Assembly (NCBI GenBank): GCA_027604685.1
Contig: JADHYX010000171.1
Location: 1 to 44,215, forward strand
Length of the DNA: 44,215 nt
Origin: Lobulomyces angularis
Taxonomy: Eukaryota > Chytridiomycota > Chytridiomycetes > Lobulomycetales > Lobulomycetaceae
Direction: 5' to 3'
Shown here one piece after another: positions 1-10,394 of the stretch (positions are counted from its first letter, which is position 1; every line of letters begins with the position of its first letter). The translations under genes were made by a program, and so were the position numbers. The notes under the pieces were generated by a model, which worked only from the letters and a program-made list of their open reading frames with translations, was not told the origin of the DNA and made no database searches.

Positions 1-1003
1 GATGTTCCTGTAAATACAATAGCAAATTTTGTTTTATTACAAGAATGTTTTTCCATTTTGTTAAAAGTAAAAAAAAACAGAGATTATTTTCAATATTTAT
101 AGTTTTTTTTTACAATTTACAATTACATTTAAAATTTATCTTAACGTTCACACCGTGTGATTTTGAGAACTACAATTACAATTTATCGAAACACTCATTT
201 TTTTTTTGGTGATCACTATTTTGTGAACAATTTTTTATGTTCAAAAAGATAATGCCCAAGCACTAATTAATTTGCTAAGTTTTGCATTAATAAATTATAT
301 GTATAGTTAGAAAAGTAGAATTATTTTAAGGAGTTGAATGAATTTTTTTTTTTTTTATTAATTTGAATAATGTTAATTTTTAGTTTATTTAACTACTATG
401 AAGTTATCTTTTTGCATTGACAAGAGATTGCTACAATGTAAGTAACAGTTCAAATTTAACTTCATCAAAAACCAGATTAAATAATTCACAAAAAGGGCAA
501 GCTTCTCACACTTAAGGTTTGAAAACTTTTTACCAAGAAGATCATCTTGATTTTAAAATGGTTCTTGAAATTAGAGGAATCTCGTCCACTTTAACACCAC
601 CTTGGAAATTTTGTGCTTTTTAGTGCAACAGTGTCCTTAAACAGTTCTGAGCTCTTCTGATACTGCTCTAACATCATATTTAGATTAACACAATGCTGTT
701 GCAGCTATTAAGGAAACAACCAAAGCTTTTGCATTCAACATCTTCTTGCAACAACACTAACAATGAGAAAATTTTTTGAATACAATCAAAAACACTTTTT
801 TTTATTAGGTGTCACAAGTGGAACAAAATGTACAATACAAAACGAAAGAAAAAGAACTTAAACAATGATAGACTGGACTGGTTTTTTTTTTTGAAAATCG
901 AATAAATAATCTCAAAAAAACACATTGGAAAAAATTAAAAACTCCTGTTTAAGAAAAATCTTTTATCAACTCAAACTTCTTTTTATATCTCATCACAACG
1001 CCA
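1..1003. other. AT-rich gap with a degenerate reading frame
   Basis: No intact gene seen. Most of the stretch is A/T homopolymer. Between about 385 and 741 the minus strand has a frame that starts with ATG and a signal-peptide-like hydrophobic run, then continues to 385 broken only by TAA codons. It may be a dead gene or chance; no homology is recognised. Confidence 0.4.
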
Positions 1004-1987
1004 ATGATACATATTCTGAACTATCTTTTCTTGGCACTATTTTCTCTTACTAATGTTTCACCTGCTCCCGTCGACTCTCCTATGGCACAATTATTCAGTA
1101 AAAAACCATTCAATAAAATTCTTTTTTTATTCTGCGTTTTTTCAAATTAGAACGACAAGCCGAAGGATATGCGATATCAATTCCTGTAATACTTTTTGGT
1201 CTAATAATGATGATTCTTGGACTCATCTTTTTGTTTTTCGGTTTGAGGTTATTCAGAGGTAAGTTTTGTTTCATGTACTTATTTGCTAAAATAACATATT
1301 CCTTATCAATAAAGTGGCAAGTTTTATTGCTGGAGTCTACCTTGGCGGTTCTATCGCTTACATAATTTTATCTAATGTCGAACCTACTTCAGGTATAGTT
1401 TACAGCTTAATCATTTTTTTAATAAGCAAAATTTATTGAAAAGGTTATCAAACTAGAGAGTATCTCTATCTTTTTGTCAGCTTGGCGGTCGGTATTGTGT
1501 TTGGTCTCATAGCAATGTGCATTTGGAGATTGGGATTACTTGCAATTGGTGCTTTTGGAGGATTTACGTTATCTCTCTTCCTTTTAAGTTGGTCATCCGA
1601 TGGCATCTTCTCCGGAATTGGAAGAATTATCTTCATTATCATTTTAGTTATAGTCGGTGCTGTACTAGCCTTGATCTTTGAAAAGTTAGCCTTGATACTG
1701 GCTACATCTTTTGCTGGAGCATTCAGGTAATTTTTAAATTTGTAAATAATCGTAACCGTTTTAGTGTAATTTATGGTATTGATATGTTCGCAAATGCCGG
1801 TTTTAATGTTGCGGTAAAATCTTTCTTGGGAAATTCAAACCCTGAATATTACAGTCAATATAACATTTCCAGAGATGTTTACATTGAGCTTGTCGCATTA
1901 GTTATATTATTCCTTCTTGGTGTTTTAGTTCAGTTTAGAATTAACAGAAACAGGGTTCACAGGGAAGGTTACAACAAAAAATTTTAA
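1004..1987 (+). CDS. TMEM198/TM7SF3-like multi-pass membrane protein
   Basis: Five exons (1004-1097, 1151-1258, 1315-1392, 1444-1726, 1765-1987) give 261 residues with all phases consistent. The start was chosen because the ATG opens a hydrophobic signal peptide (residues 1-20) ending near a PAP motif. After a short linker come about seven hydrophobic helices rich in Gly and small residues, with motifs such as GVYLGGS, AIGAFGGF and IFEKLALILA. This pattern matches the TM7S3/TM198-like domain (DUF4203 family) in length and order. The C-terminus is basic (RINRNR) and probably cytosolic. In animals TMEM198 relatives act in membrane signalling, and fungal relatives are mostly uncharacterised, so the exact role is unknown. 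The family assignment is from pattern recognition. It could also be another Gly-rich polytopic protein, but the fit is good. Confidence 0.82.
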
Positions 1988-2390
1988 ACTAGGTTATCTT
2001 GATACTAAATATAATTCTATTTTGTACTATAATTTGAATTTTTTTTGATTCAGTATATCTGTCACCATAAATTATGGTAGCCATTTTTTTTGTCTCAATT
2101 TGTAAGAAAAAAAAAATCCCAATAGTTGAGAGGAATGAAAAAATATAATTAAGTGTTACAAAAGTAATGATTGATAAATAATTGTTGATTTTAAACTTCC
2201 TACTTCGAATGCTTATAGTGGGTATAGAGAGTGAATGCTCGGCTGCTTCTTAAAAACAAGAAGTTAACAATTTAAGCTGAACTGTAAAAGTGTTAATGTG
2301 CAGTTAATTTAATAATTTTTTAAGTCAACATTAATTTTATATATTTTTTGGTAATTCTACATTCTACATTGATAATTTTGTGAAAGATTT
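1988..2390. other. Convergent intergenic region
   Basis: Lies between the 3' ends of the TMEM198-like gene (+) and the WD40 gene (-). It is AT-rich 3' flanking sequence. I see no reading frame or structured RNA in it. Confidence 0.5.
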
Positions 2391-5300
2391 CTAAAGTTTA
2401 TGAATTGGGTTACTAGGAATTGGAGGCAACGTTGAAACTTTAGGAGTTCTTCCTCGCTAGGAAATAAATCAACATGTTACTAAAGTTCAATATTAAAAAT
2501 GGTACCTCTGGCTTTAAAACATTTTCAATTTCAATAATTGTATTTTTTAATTCGTCCTCCAGCCTGATTTGCTCCATCTAATTAAAAAATTTAATTTGTT
2601 TAGATATAAAAACAAATAAGTACATTCTGCGAAAAGGCGTCATTAGCATTGTTGACAGTTGCAGGCTCGGAAGCAGCAGCGATTTGAAAGTTCTGGTTTA
2701 ATCTTGGAGTTATTAATGCATTTAAATTAAATCCAGGCTAAAAAGCAAAGTAAATATAAATATTAAAATAAATTATTTTTATGTTTTTTTTTATACGTCA
2801 TCTTCCCCAATTCTTAATGGTGTCGTGGATTCAATAATGCCTTTTCTTTGTCCAGTTTTTATATAAGCTTTAACAACAAACAATTATTGAAAAAATTCCT
2901 GAAACTTACCATTCCAAACTCTAACTGTATTATCCCAACTGCCACTGACATACTAAATTTAAAGAATTATAAATATGATTTAATACCGGAAAATAAAATT
3001 ACTTGATTTCTAATAGATAAATGACAAATTGATCTAACTTCGTCAAAATGGCCAAAATTCTTTTGTACCACCTCATCATTTTTAGCAGGATCATAAACTC
3101 TTATAACATGATCTTGCCCACCACTGATTAAACATCCATTTAATACATCAATACATAATGCCGTAATCGCCGAGTCGTTATTTATTACTCTTAAACATGG
3201 TATACCTTCCGCCGGCTAATGAGTGGAATTATAATAAATATTTTTTTATGCAATTTTTTTCATTTACCCAAATTCTTATGGTTCTATCTTCCGATCCGGT
3301 AATCCAAGTAGAATTTTTTTTATTCCATTTCACCACTGTTACTTCTGCCTCATGACCTTGTAACACGACTTGCAGTGTCATTTCTGACGCAATTGGTGAG
3401 AATTTTCTAACATACTAGAAAATATGAAAAATATATAAAACAATTACTTTTGTTAACATACAGCAAGTTTATCTGCAGAACAATAGCAAAATTCGTTTCT
3501 TTCCATACTATAATCTAACCCCAAAACAATATCATCAGCAGCCAATTCCTCCAAATTGTTATTATTACTGTTGTTACTTGAATATGAATTACTTGCCACG
3601 TTGCTTTTTTTTTGGGTTGAAGTTGCAGTAGGTGTATTTAATTTTGATGTTAAGTTATGCATATTGTTACTTAAAGTAGCTGGCAATGAATTATTTCTAA
3701 ATTTATCTCTCAGTTGCCCTGTTTTTATGTCCCACAAACAAATTCTTCTATCCCAACCGGTACTTAACTATACAGACGTTTTAAATAAAAAAATTTTTAT
3801 TTTACCAGCCAGTGCATACCATCTTTAAAAAAACAAAATAAGCCTGTGACTGCATCTTTGTGTTCCTTCAAACAAAATTTAATAGTCATACCAGCCACTC
3901 TGTTAGTAACAGAGTCATTTTTTAAACCAGTAATGCGGTCTTCTCCATGATTGTAAATATTTTCAGAGTTTGTTTCACCCTTTTCACAAATATTTTCTTC
4001 AGTAGAGCTAAATTTGGGCTCTGTTTGTTGCTGCTGATTATTTGCGTTCCCTGAAGCAGTGCTCCTCACTGCTTCTTCATTGTAACCAAAAACATAAATT
4101 CTACTATCTTCACTACCACAACATAAAATATCCAGCTCATCATAATAAAACAAACTCAAGACTGAAGGTTTTCTTAAAGATTGATAATTTTTTGATTTGC
4201 TGTCGCAACTATTAAATTTATCATAAGTGCAATTTTCGTTATTGTTGTTAAGTATATTGTTAGAGTTACAATTCACGTCAATTTCACTTTCACTAAAACT
4301 CTTCCTTTTTTCATTTTTTCCACTAAATTTACTTTTATTATTTAGCCCAGAATCAATATTGGAATTTCCGACACCTCTTTCAATATTTTTTGATGTAGCT
4401 TTGCGAAAAGTACTTTGTGCATGTCGCGAAATTAATTCAACCTGTTTTCCATGCACAAGACTGTCGATTGTCATTGTCGCTCTTTTCCATGTATCAAGCT
4501 TTTCACTAACTTTTCTATGACGGAGGGCTTGTATTCTTCTTCTATCCTCTGGTAAATCATTGCCGATGTTGTATTTCTTGCTTTCCAACAGTTTCAGGTC
4601 TTCTGCAGATAGTTTCTGTTCTTCTTTCGGCAGTATTAAAGGTTCTTGACTAATATATTTTTTGGATAACAGTTATAATTATATTGGAAATATAAACGGA
4701 TCTTTTTTTTTATTTATTTTAAAGAGTTGTTGTATATACGGTGTGTCCATTATTATATTTTTCTTTTTATATTACCTGTACATAAATGTATTTAATTGCA
4801 ATCTTTCCCATTTTCTAATAACACCGTCATCTGCACCGCTAAAAATCAATACTGGCTCTTTTGAAGCTAACAAATTAAAAAAATTTATAAATTGAAAAAA
4901 TGAATTGTTACATTGAAATAAAAATCAAAAAAATTAAAAACACTTACTAAAAGTCAAGCATTCCACGGAGTCAGTATGTCCACTCAAAATAGTAACTGCT
5001 GCGTTTGGGTTGTATTTCCAAATAACTAAACTTCTTTTATTTGTTAAACCCATTACTTGATTAGTTTCAGCAACATATATCATTTGCTTAAACCAAAATG
5101 ATGTTGAACTTTGTGAGTTAAACTTTTCTTCATCAACACATGTAAAATCTGTTACATTAATACCACTTCTTGGATCATATATTATAGGTGACGATGAGTT
5201 TGCACTTATCCAGAGTGTTTGAGTTGGTAAAACGTATGAAAGACTATTTATTTGTGTCAAATACAACACTTTTTTCAAAATTATTTCTTACCTCACTATA

Positions 5301-6192
5301 GTGTCACTAAATCCGTCAAATCTTTGCAATAATGTACCATCGAGGGACCATAACTTTACTACTCTATCAAAGCTGCCTGTAATTAACCTGCACAGTGTAA
5401 TATATAATTACTTAATTAAATCAGATATTATTACCAGCTGTTATCTGCATCTTTTCCAAAGATCATACAAGTTATTGCGGCATCATGTGCATCTCTAATA
5501 ACCTTGGAAACCTGTAATTTTAGATCACCATGATGTGGAATATCGTAAATAACAATTTTTTTATCATAACCACCACTATAGTATCTACCCTCACAACTAA
5601 CCATGCAAGATACCACATCAGTGTGCTCACTACAAGCAACACTTCGGGTTTCTAAGATCTTTTGATTGTTTTGGCTATTTGTGTTTGAATTTAAATTTTG
5701 TTCTTCTGAATTAGCAAATTGAAAAACTCTAACTTTTTTATTGAATCCGGCTAAAATTTGATTCCTTCTGCTATTAAACGCCAATGAATATATAGGTGAG
5801 CCTGTCTATTTAAATTAATTAAGATTTACTGAATTAGTTTCACTTTACCTGAATACGTTGTAATAGTTTTCCAGTTTGTGCCCAAGCAATTAAACAGCCA
5901 TCAATGGAAACAGAAAATAAAATTTTTAACTCTTTACAAAACAGCAAACTTGTTATCCATCCAGTGTGTTCACTTAAAGTTTGCAAAAGTTTTCCAGATT
6001 CAGCTTCCCAGATTTTTACGTTCGCATCTAGAGTGCAAATTTAAATTTGGTTATTGTTAAAACTTCTTTTTTCTGTAGTAGAATTTTTATCGAACCTTCA
6101 CCACCAGTGTAAATATACCTATACTGATGATTGTATTGAACGCAAAGAATAGATTTGAGATGCGCTTCAGGAATTATTAATGTACATTCCAT
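2391..6192 (-). CDS. Large two-part WD40-repeat protein
   Basis: Fifteen exons (6096-6192, 5849-6027, 5435-5805, 5292-5387, 4948-5243, 4776-4866, 3806-4649, 3462-3767, 3268-3414, 3003-3215, 2910-2952, 2797-2867, 2624-2737, 2506-2577, 2391-2456) join in phase to 1001 residues. WD repeats are clear: YTGGEDANVKIWE near residue 28, SGGYDKKIVIYD, TGSFDRVVKLWS, FSGADDGVIRKWE, STGWDRRICLWD, TGSEDRTIRIW, SGGQDHVIRVYD and SGSWDNTVRVW. They form an N-terminal set (about 1-370) and a second set (about 560-880). A charged segment separates them (about 377-430, then Asn/Ser/Lys-rich to about 520), and the tail is Pro/Asn-rich. WD40 proteins are interaction scaffolds. Two full propellers are plausible, but I do not recognise a named family. 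The first intron uses a GTTCGA donor, which is off-consensus. No homology search was possible, so the partner or complex is unknown. Confidence 0.88.
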
Positions 6193-6253
6193 TAGTGACA
6201 GATCTCAATTTATTTTAAATTTTGTTGCAGTTTTAATTTTTATTTTTTTAAAC

Positions 6254-6454
6254 TCAGATGTCAGTAGCCACACCGAAAATGTCACACGAAATTTTTGGCA
6301 GAAAATCTATTAAATTTTTTTTTTTGAAGGTTAAATTTGCTTTATATACACTTGAATAACATCGAAAATGGATATCTTTATCTTTTCTAAGCTTTCTTAC
6401 TGTAGTTTCATCCCACCTTACTGTTTCATGAATCAGTTTGTCCAAACCCTCCAT
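6254..6454 (-). CDS. Short open frame of unknown status
   Basis: A 66-codon frame opening at an ATG and ending 61 bp before the WD40 start codon. The product is basic with a charged middle (RKLRKDKDIHFR). No domain is recognised and no convincing splice partners were found. It lies beside a decayed helix-turn-helix frame on the same strand, so it may be the tail of the same dead mobile element rather than a gene. Confidence 0.22.
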   Translation of the reverse strand: MEGLDKLIHETVRWDETTVRKLRKDKDIHFRCYSSVYKANLTFKKKNLIDFLPKISCDIFGVATDI

Positions 6455-6519
6455 AGGTTTTTTAGAAATTCTACTCTTAAGTATTATTTTTTTTTTTCAT
6501 GCTAAAGGTTTCTTTAATA

Positions 6520-6827
6520 ACTTAATTTGAATAATATTTGTTGTTATTGAGAAAAATTCGAATTGTTGAATAAGAGTTTCGGAACTAAATGCTTTATTCA
6601 ATTCGCTTTTAATGTCCGCAATAGTACATTCTGGATTTCCCTTTTTGATTTGTAGCTAAACTCTTTCATTAGCTTTTCAGTTGGAAATTTTAACTTTCGG
6701 TGGTATTTCTTTCCCATTTCCTCAATGAGACTGAACTTTTACCAAGGATTTATCCAATGAGAATCCAAGTACATCCTTCTTTGCGCAAAACATTAATTTG
6801 ATGAATATCCAAATCACTATAGGTCAT
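6520..6827 (-). pseudogene. Decayed transposase/integrase-like HTH fragment
   Basis: Reading the minus strand from an ATG at 6827, the frame resembles an N-terminal helix-turn-helix of a transposase or integrase: LDIHQINVLRKEG, then TWILIG, an in-frame TAA where a Lys would fit, then ILGKSSVSLRKWERN. A little further on, in a shifted frame, comes KGNPECTIADIKSELNKAF. That resembles the NP-containing second helical module of Tc1-like or integrase-type proteins. Stops and frameshifts show it is dead. The family call is weak: it rests on spacing and a few residues, and no catalytic domain is visible. Confidence 0.3.
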
Positions 6828-7201
6828 TTTTTATAATTTTTTAGGAAAAGGGTTTCGTGTGGAACTTATAAATAACATTGTGTTTGAAATTATGAGATAT
6901 TATTTTAATGAAATCTCTTTAAAAGTTTTTTAATCAATGAGAAAGATTATACTTTGTATTTATGAAGAAAATATGTAAACAAAAACTTCTATGAACTTTC
7001 ATCAAAATTAATATAATTAACGAATTTTTTCTGACTACATAATAAATACTAACATTCATTTTCACTTTTATAATTCCGATCTAGAGCAATTTAGAAAAAT
7101 ATAGTAGGGTATTAACTTAACAAGTTTGACTAAAAAAAAATTTACTGTAAAACACTCAACTCTATTTTTGATGTAGAATTGTAATTGCTATTAGGTTTCC
7201 T

Positions 7202-7598
7202 TCAAGTTTTTTCTGACTTTTTCATATTCTCCAGTTCTTCTTTACTGTAAAAGCCTAAATTTTTAAATTCATAATCTTTTTCCATTAGCCCTCTAAAAAT
7301 TTTCATAAAATAAATTTTGAAGAATTCTCTTAGTGCACTTACTTATCCATTCTGCACTTTAAATAAAACTTTGCGTATTCTCTGCAGGGATTATGATCCT
7401 TTCGATTTTTTTTTAAACAGTTAATATATTCTTCGCTACTTTTTTTGCATTCATGGTTTAAGTCTAATGGAAAACTTCCTCTTTCTGGTGGACTAGCAGT
7501 AGAAAATGTCTAGTAGAAAAATAAAATTTCCAATGTATGAGAATAATTGATATTTTTTTAAATTTTCTTCTTGCCTGCCAAGAACTTCCAATTGACAT
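7202..7598 (-). CDS. COX19: Cytochrome c oxidase assembly protein COX19
   Basis: Three exons (7575-7598, 7343-7509, 7202-7292) encode 93 residues, the usual Cox19 size. The hallmark PPERGSFPLD motif sits at residues 15-24. It is followed by a twin CX9C coiled-coil-helix-coiled-coil-helix fold: Cys29/Cys39 and Cys50/Cys60, with nine residues between each pair. Cox19 is a small intermembrane-space protein imported through Mia40 and needed, with Cox11 and Cox17, for copper delivery to cytochrome c oxidase. The first intron (7510-7574) begins GC rather than GT; no GT alternative keeps the frame, so a GC-AG intron is the best model. The start context gives a short N-terminus typical of the family. 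The neighbouring LTO1 gene starts 68 bp away, divergently, so the two probably share a promoter. Confidence 0.95.
7510..7574 (-). other. GC-AG intron in COX19
   Basis: The exon ends TGGCAG and the intron begins GCAAGA, ending CTAG. The GC donor has otherwise good complementarity to U1 snRNA. All other introns reconstructed in this window begin with GT. Confidence 0.75.
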
Positions 7599-7665
7599 GT
7601 TTTTTCTATTTAAAATTTATAATTTCGTTGAAAAAAAAAAAAAATTTTAAAAAATTTCCAAAAAA

Positions 7666-8272
7666 ATGGAAAATTTACTTTCACTTGAAGAAATGTTTAT
7701 CAATGCTGGATATGATAATGGGTATGAAAAAGGAGTAATGGAAGGTTTTGTCGATGGTCTGTTACTGGGGTCAAAACAAGCCTTTCAATTATTAAAACTA
7801 GTTAATTTTATTCAAGGTGTATGCACTATTTTACTGTTGCCATATCAAAAAAATAATGGAGAACTTCGTATAAAGTATTTTCATATTTAGATAATTGTAA
7901 ATTCAAAAATACTTTTATTTTTCGTTAAGAGCAAACAGACATTTGGTAAATTTAATTGAACTTTGCGAAAACTTTCCGACTGACAATTCGGAAAAGGAAA
8001 CTGATTTAAATGCTTTGGTAATCAAAATAATCGCAAAGTTCAAGCTTGTGAAGACTACTTTACAAATTGAGAAAAATGAGTTAAGTTTGGAAAAATTTAT
8101 CAAAGATGACGCGAGCGTTGAAACTAAAAATGTTTTTGAACTAGATAAAAATGTGGTTTTAAATAGTTTTAGGGATGTTAATAGTGAAACTGTTATAGTG
8201 GCACAGGATCCAAGTAACCCAAATGTTAGCAATAGTGGTGTTACTATCACACAGCAAACATTTGACTTTTAA
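7666..8272 (+). CDS. LTO1: LTO1 homologue (ORAOV1), Yae1-Lto1 complex
   Basis: Two exons (7666-7867 and 7932-8272) give 180 residues. The N-terminal half carries the deca-GX3 motif of the Yae1/Lto1 family: Gly at 15, 19, 23, 27, 31 and 35, each four apart. The second exon has the conserved ENFPTDN segment followed by a helix with AKFKLVKTTL. In yeast and human, Lto1 and Yae1 form an adaptor that recruits the cytosolic Fe-S targeting complex to Rli1/ABCE1, so its client is a ribosome recycling factor. The acidic C-terminal extension after about residue 125 has no recognised motif. The acceptor after GTTAAGAG was chosen because it alone restores the frame. The gene is divergent from COX19. Confidence 0.88.
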
Positions 8273-8595
8273 CAAATTAAACAAATTCTAGTATTATTCT
8301 TTCATTAATTGCACATAAGTATAGAAACTTTAGAACTATCAATAAATCGTATCATTAAATAGTGAACCAATTTTTTTTTTTTCTAAAATTTTTGAATTGG
8401 ATTATTTTGCTGCGTTGCATGAATGAAGAAAAAGTAAGATACTAGTTTTATTGAATATATCTCTTTGCGTCGAATAATTTAATAAAGTTTCCAAAAATTT
8501 TGAATTAGTTAATTTTGTAAAACCTAAGAAAACCCTAGGATTGAAAATTGCGAATAAGACCTAATTTTTTGACTTCAAATTTACTGGTTAATAAC
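8273..8595. other. Intergenic region between LTO1 and RPN3
   Basis: AT-rich spacer between two genes on the same strand. It should hold the RPN3 promoter, but no TATA element can be told apart from background. No gene is seen. Confidence 0.5.
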
Positions 8596-10237
8596 ATGTC
8601 AGAAGTTTTAGTATTACAGTCCGCAAACGCATGTATAGCTTTGATTACGAGGGCTGTTGATGAAAATGAGCAACGGTAACATTTTTAGTTGGCATCTTAT
8701 AATTTTTCCAAAGGTTAATTGCACGGGCTTTAAGAAATACCGCAACTTTTAGGCATAAATTAGACCGCACAATTCTAACAAAACTTGTTGTGGAAAATGT
8801 TTCATCCAATTTCAAACAAACCTTTTTAAATAATTTGAAAGCAATGGATACTAGTGAAGACACTACTGTTGAAAGTGTTTCGAAAAAATATATTTTATCA
8901 GTTGACTACTATTTGGGCTATTTAATTCTGTTATTTCAGCATGACAGTAAAGAAATCTCAATTGAATTTAGTACCTACCTAGCTCAGAGCATTCCAAAAG
9001 CAAATAAAAGGGAATTAGATTTAATTGCGGCTAAAGTGTACTTTTATCACTATAGAAATTTAGAATTAAGCTCTAATAAAGAATTTTGGATTAATGCAAG
9101 AGGGTAAACAAGAAAAAAATTGTTGTTAATACTTTTCTTAGTTCTTTGCTGGCTGCTCATCGCACTGCTACTTTACGTCAAGACTATGAAAGTCAAGCCG
9201 TTTTGATTAATCTTTTATTAAGAAACTATCTTAGTACTAATCATTATGATTTGGCAGATAAGCTGGTTTCAAAAACTCAATTTCCAGAACAAGCAGCTAA
9301 TAATCAATTAGCAAGATATAATTATTATTTAGGAAGAATTAAGGCTATCCAATTGGATTACACTAGTTCCAATAAGTATTTACTTCAAGCTATGAGAAAG
9401 GCTTTGGTCACTAAAGCTACCAGCGGATTCCAACAAGCTGTAAGTTAATGCTTTTCAACCTTATCTAAATAAAATTTTTAATTCAGGTAAATAAAGTAGC
9501 CATCATTGTACAGTTGCTTATGGGGGAAATTCCTGAAAGAAATGTATTTCGCCAGCCAATGTTAAAAAATAGTCTTGTACCATATTTGAAAATAACTTCT
9601 GCCGTAAGAGTGGGAGACCTTCATTTGTTTCAAGAAGCTTTAGGAAAATTTACTTCAGAATTTCAAAGAGATAAAACTTTTACTTTGATTTTAAGACTGC
9701 GACATAATGTTATTAAAGCTGGAATTCGCATGTTAAGTCTCAGCTACAGTAGAATTAGTTTAAGAGATACTTGTTTAAAGCTACAGTTAGACAGTGAAGA
9801 AGATGCTGAATATGTTGTGGGAAAGGTAATAAAAAAATAGAAACAAAATGTTAATTTATTTTTAGGCTATCAGGGATGGTGTTGTTGATGCCGTGATAAA
9901 TCATGAAAAAGGTTATATGAAATCGAAGGTGAAATTTTTTGTTTTTCCTTGTGCAATTTAATATATTATAGGAAAATGTTGATATTTACTCAACCAATGA
10001 ACCTCAAAATGCCTTCCATCAAAGAATTTCCTTTTGTTTGAATCTGCATAATGAAAGTGTGCAAGTAAGTTTAAACAAATTTTTTTTAAGAATAAATGCA
10101 TTGGTTTTTTTTTTAAGGCCATGAGATTTCCCATGAATGCACATAAAAAAGATCTAGCTGTTTTAAATGATCTGATTGAAGAGGAAAAAAAATTGGTAAA
10201 TGAAATTGCTAATGAGGAGGACGATGCGGAATTTTAA
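8596..10237 (+). CDS. RPN3: 26S proteasome regulatory subunit RPN3 (PSMD3)
   Basis: Seven exons (8596-8675, 8714-9103, 9142-9439, 9487-9825, 9866-9928, 9972-10064, 10118-10237) give 460 residues, close to the yeast and human proteins. Conserved blocks appear in order: [118 protein letters not shown], then a C-terminal IYST and FHQRISFCL segment. The TPR-like helical region is followed by the PCI winged-helix (about 280-400). Rpn3 is a lid subunit of the 19S regulatory particle and takes part in the lid's C-terminal helix bundle. The N-terminus is shorter and less conserved, as expected. Start codon chosen as the first ATG in the open frame; the intron at 8676-8713 is only 38 bp. Confidence 0.96.
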
Positions 10238-10394
10238 GGAAATGTTAATTTTTTTAAAGATTTAATAATTTTAGGCGGATTTTTAATTAAATAATATTTT
10301 TTAAATAAATATCGTTAACTTTATTGCCAAGTTTATTATATTATAATGTTATGAAAAAAAAAGTTCAATTTTCTATGTAAAAAAGCAATAATAC

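Larger units (their letters stand above)
6193..7201. other. Gap with decayed transposase-like remnants
   Basis: Upstream of the WD40 gene. The minus strand holds a short open frame (6254-6454) and a broken helix-turn-helix-like segment (about 6520-6827), both listed separately. From about 6850 to 7200 it is featureless AT-rich DNA. Confidence 0.4.

Noticed and set aside
385..741. Reassignment of TAA to glutamine as explanation for the broken frame
   Set aside because: RPN3, LTO1, POP7, separase and others end in TAA or have TAA in introns exactly where termination is expected; a standard code is required.
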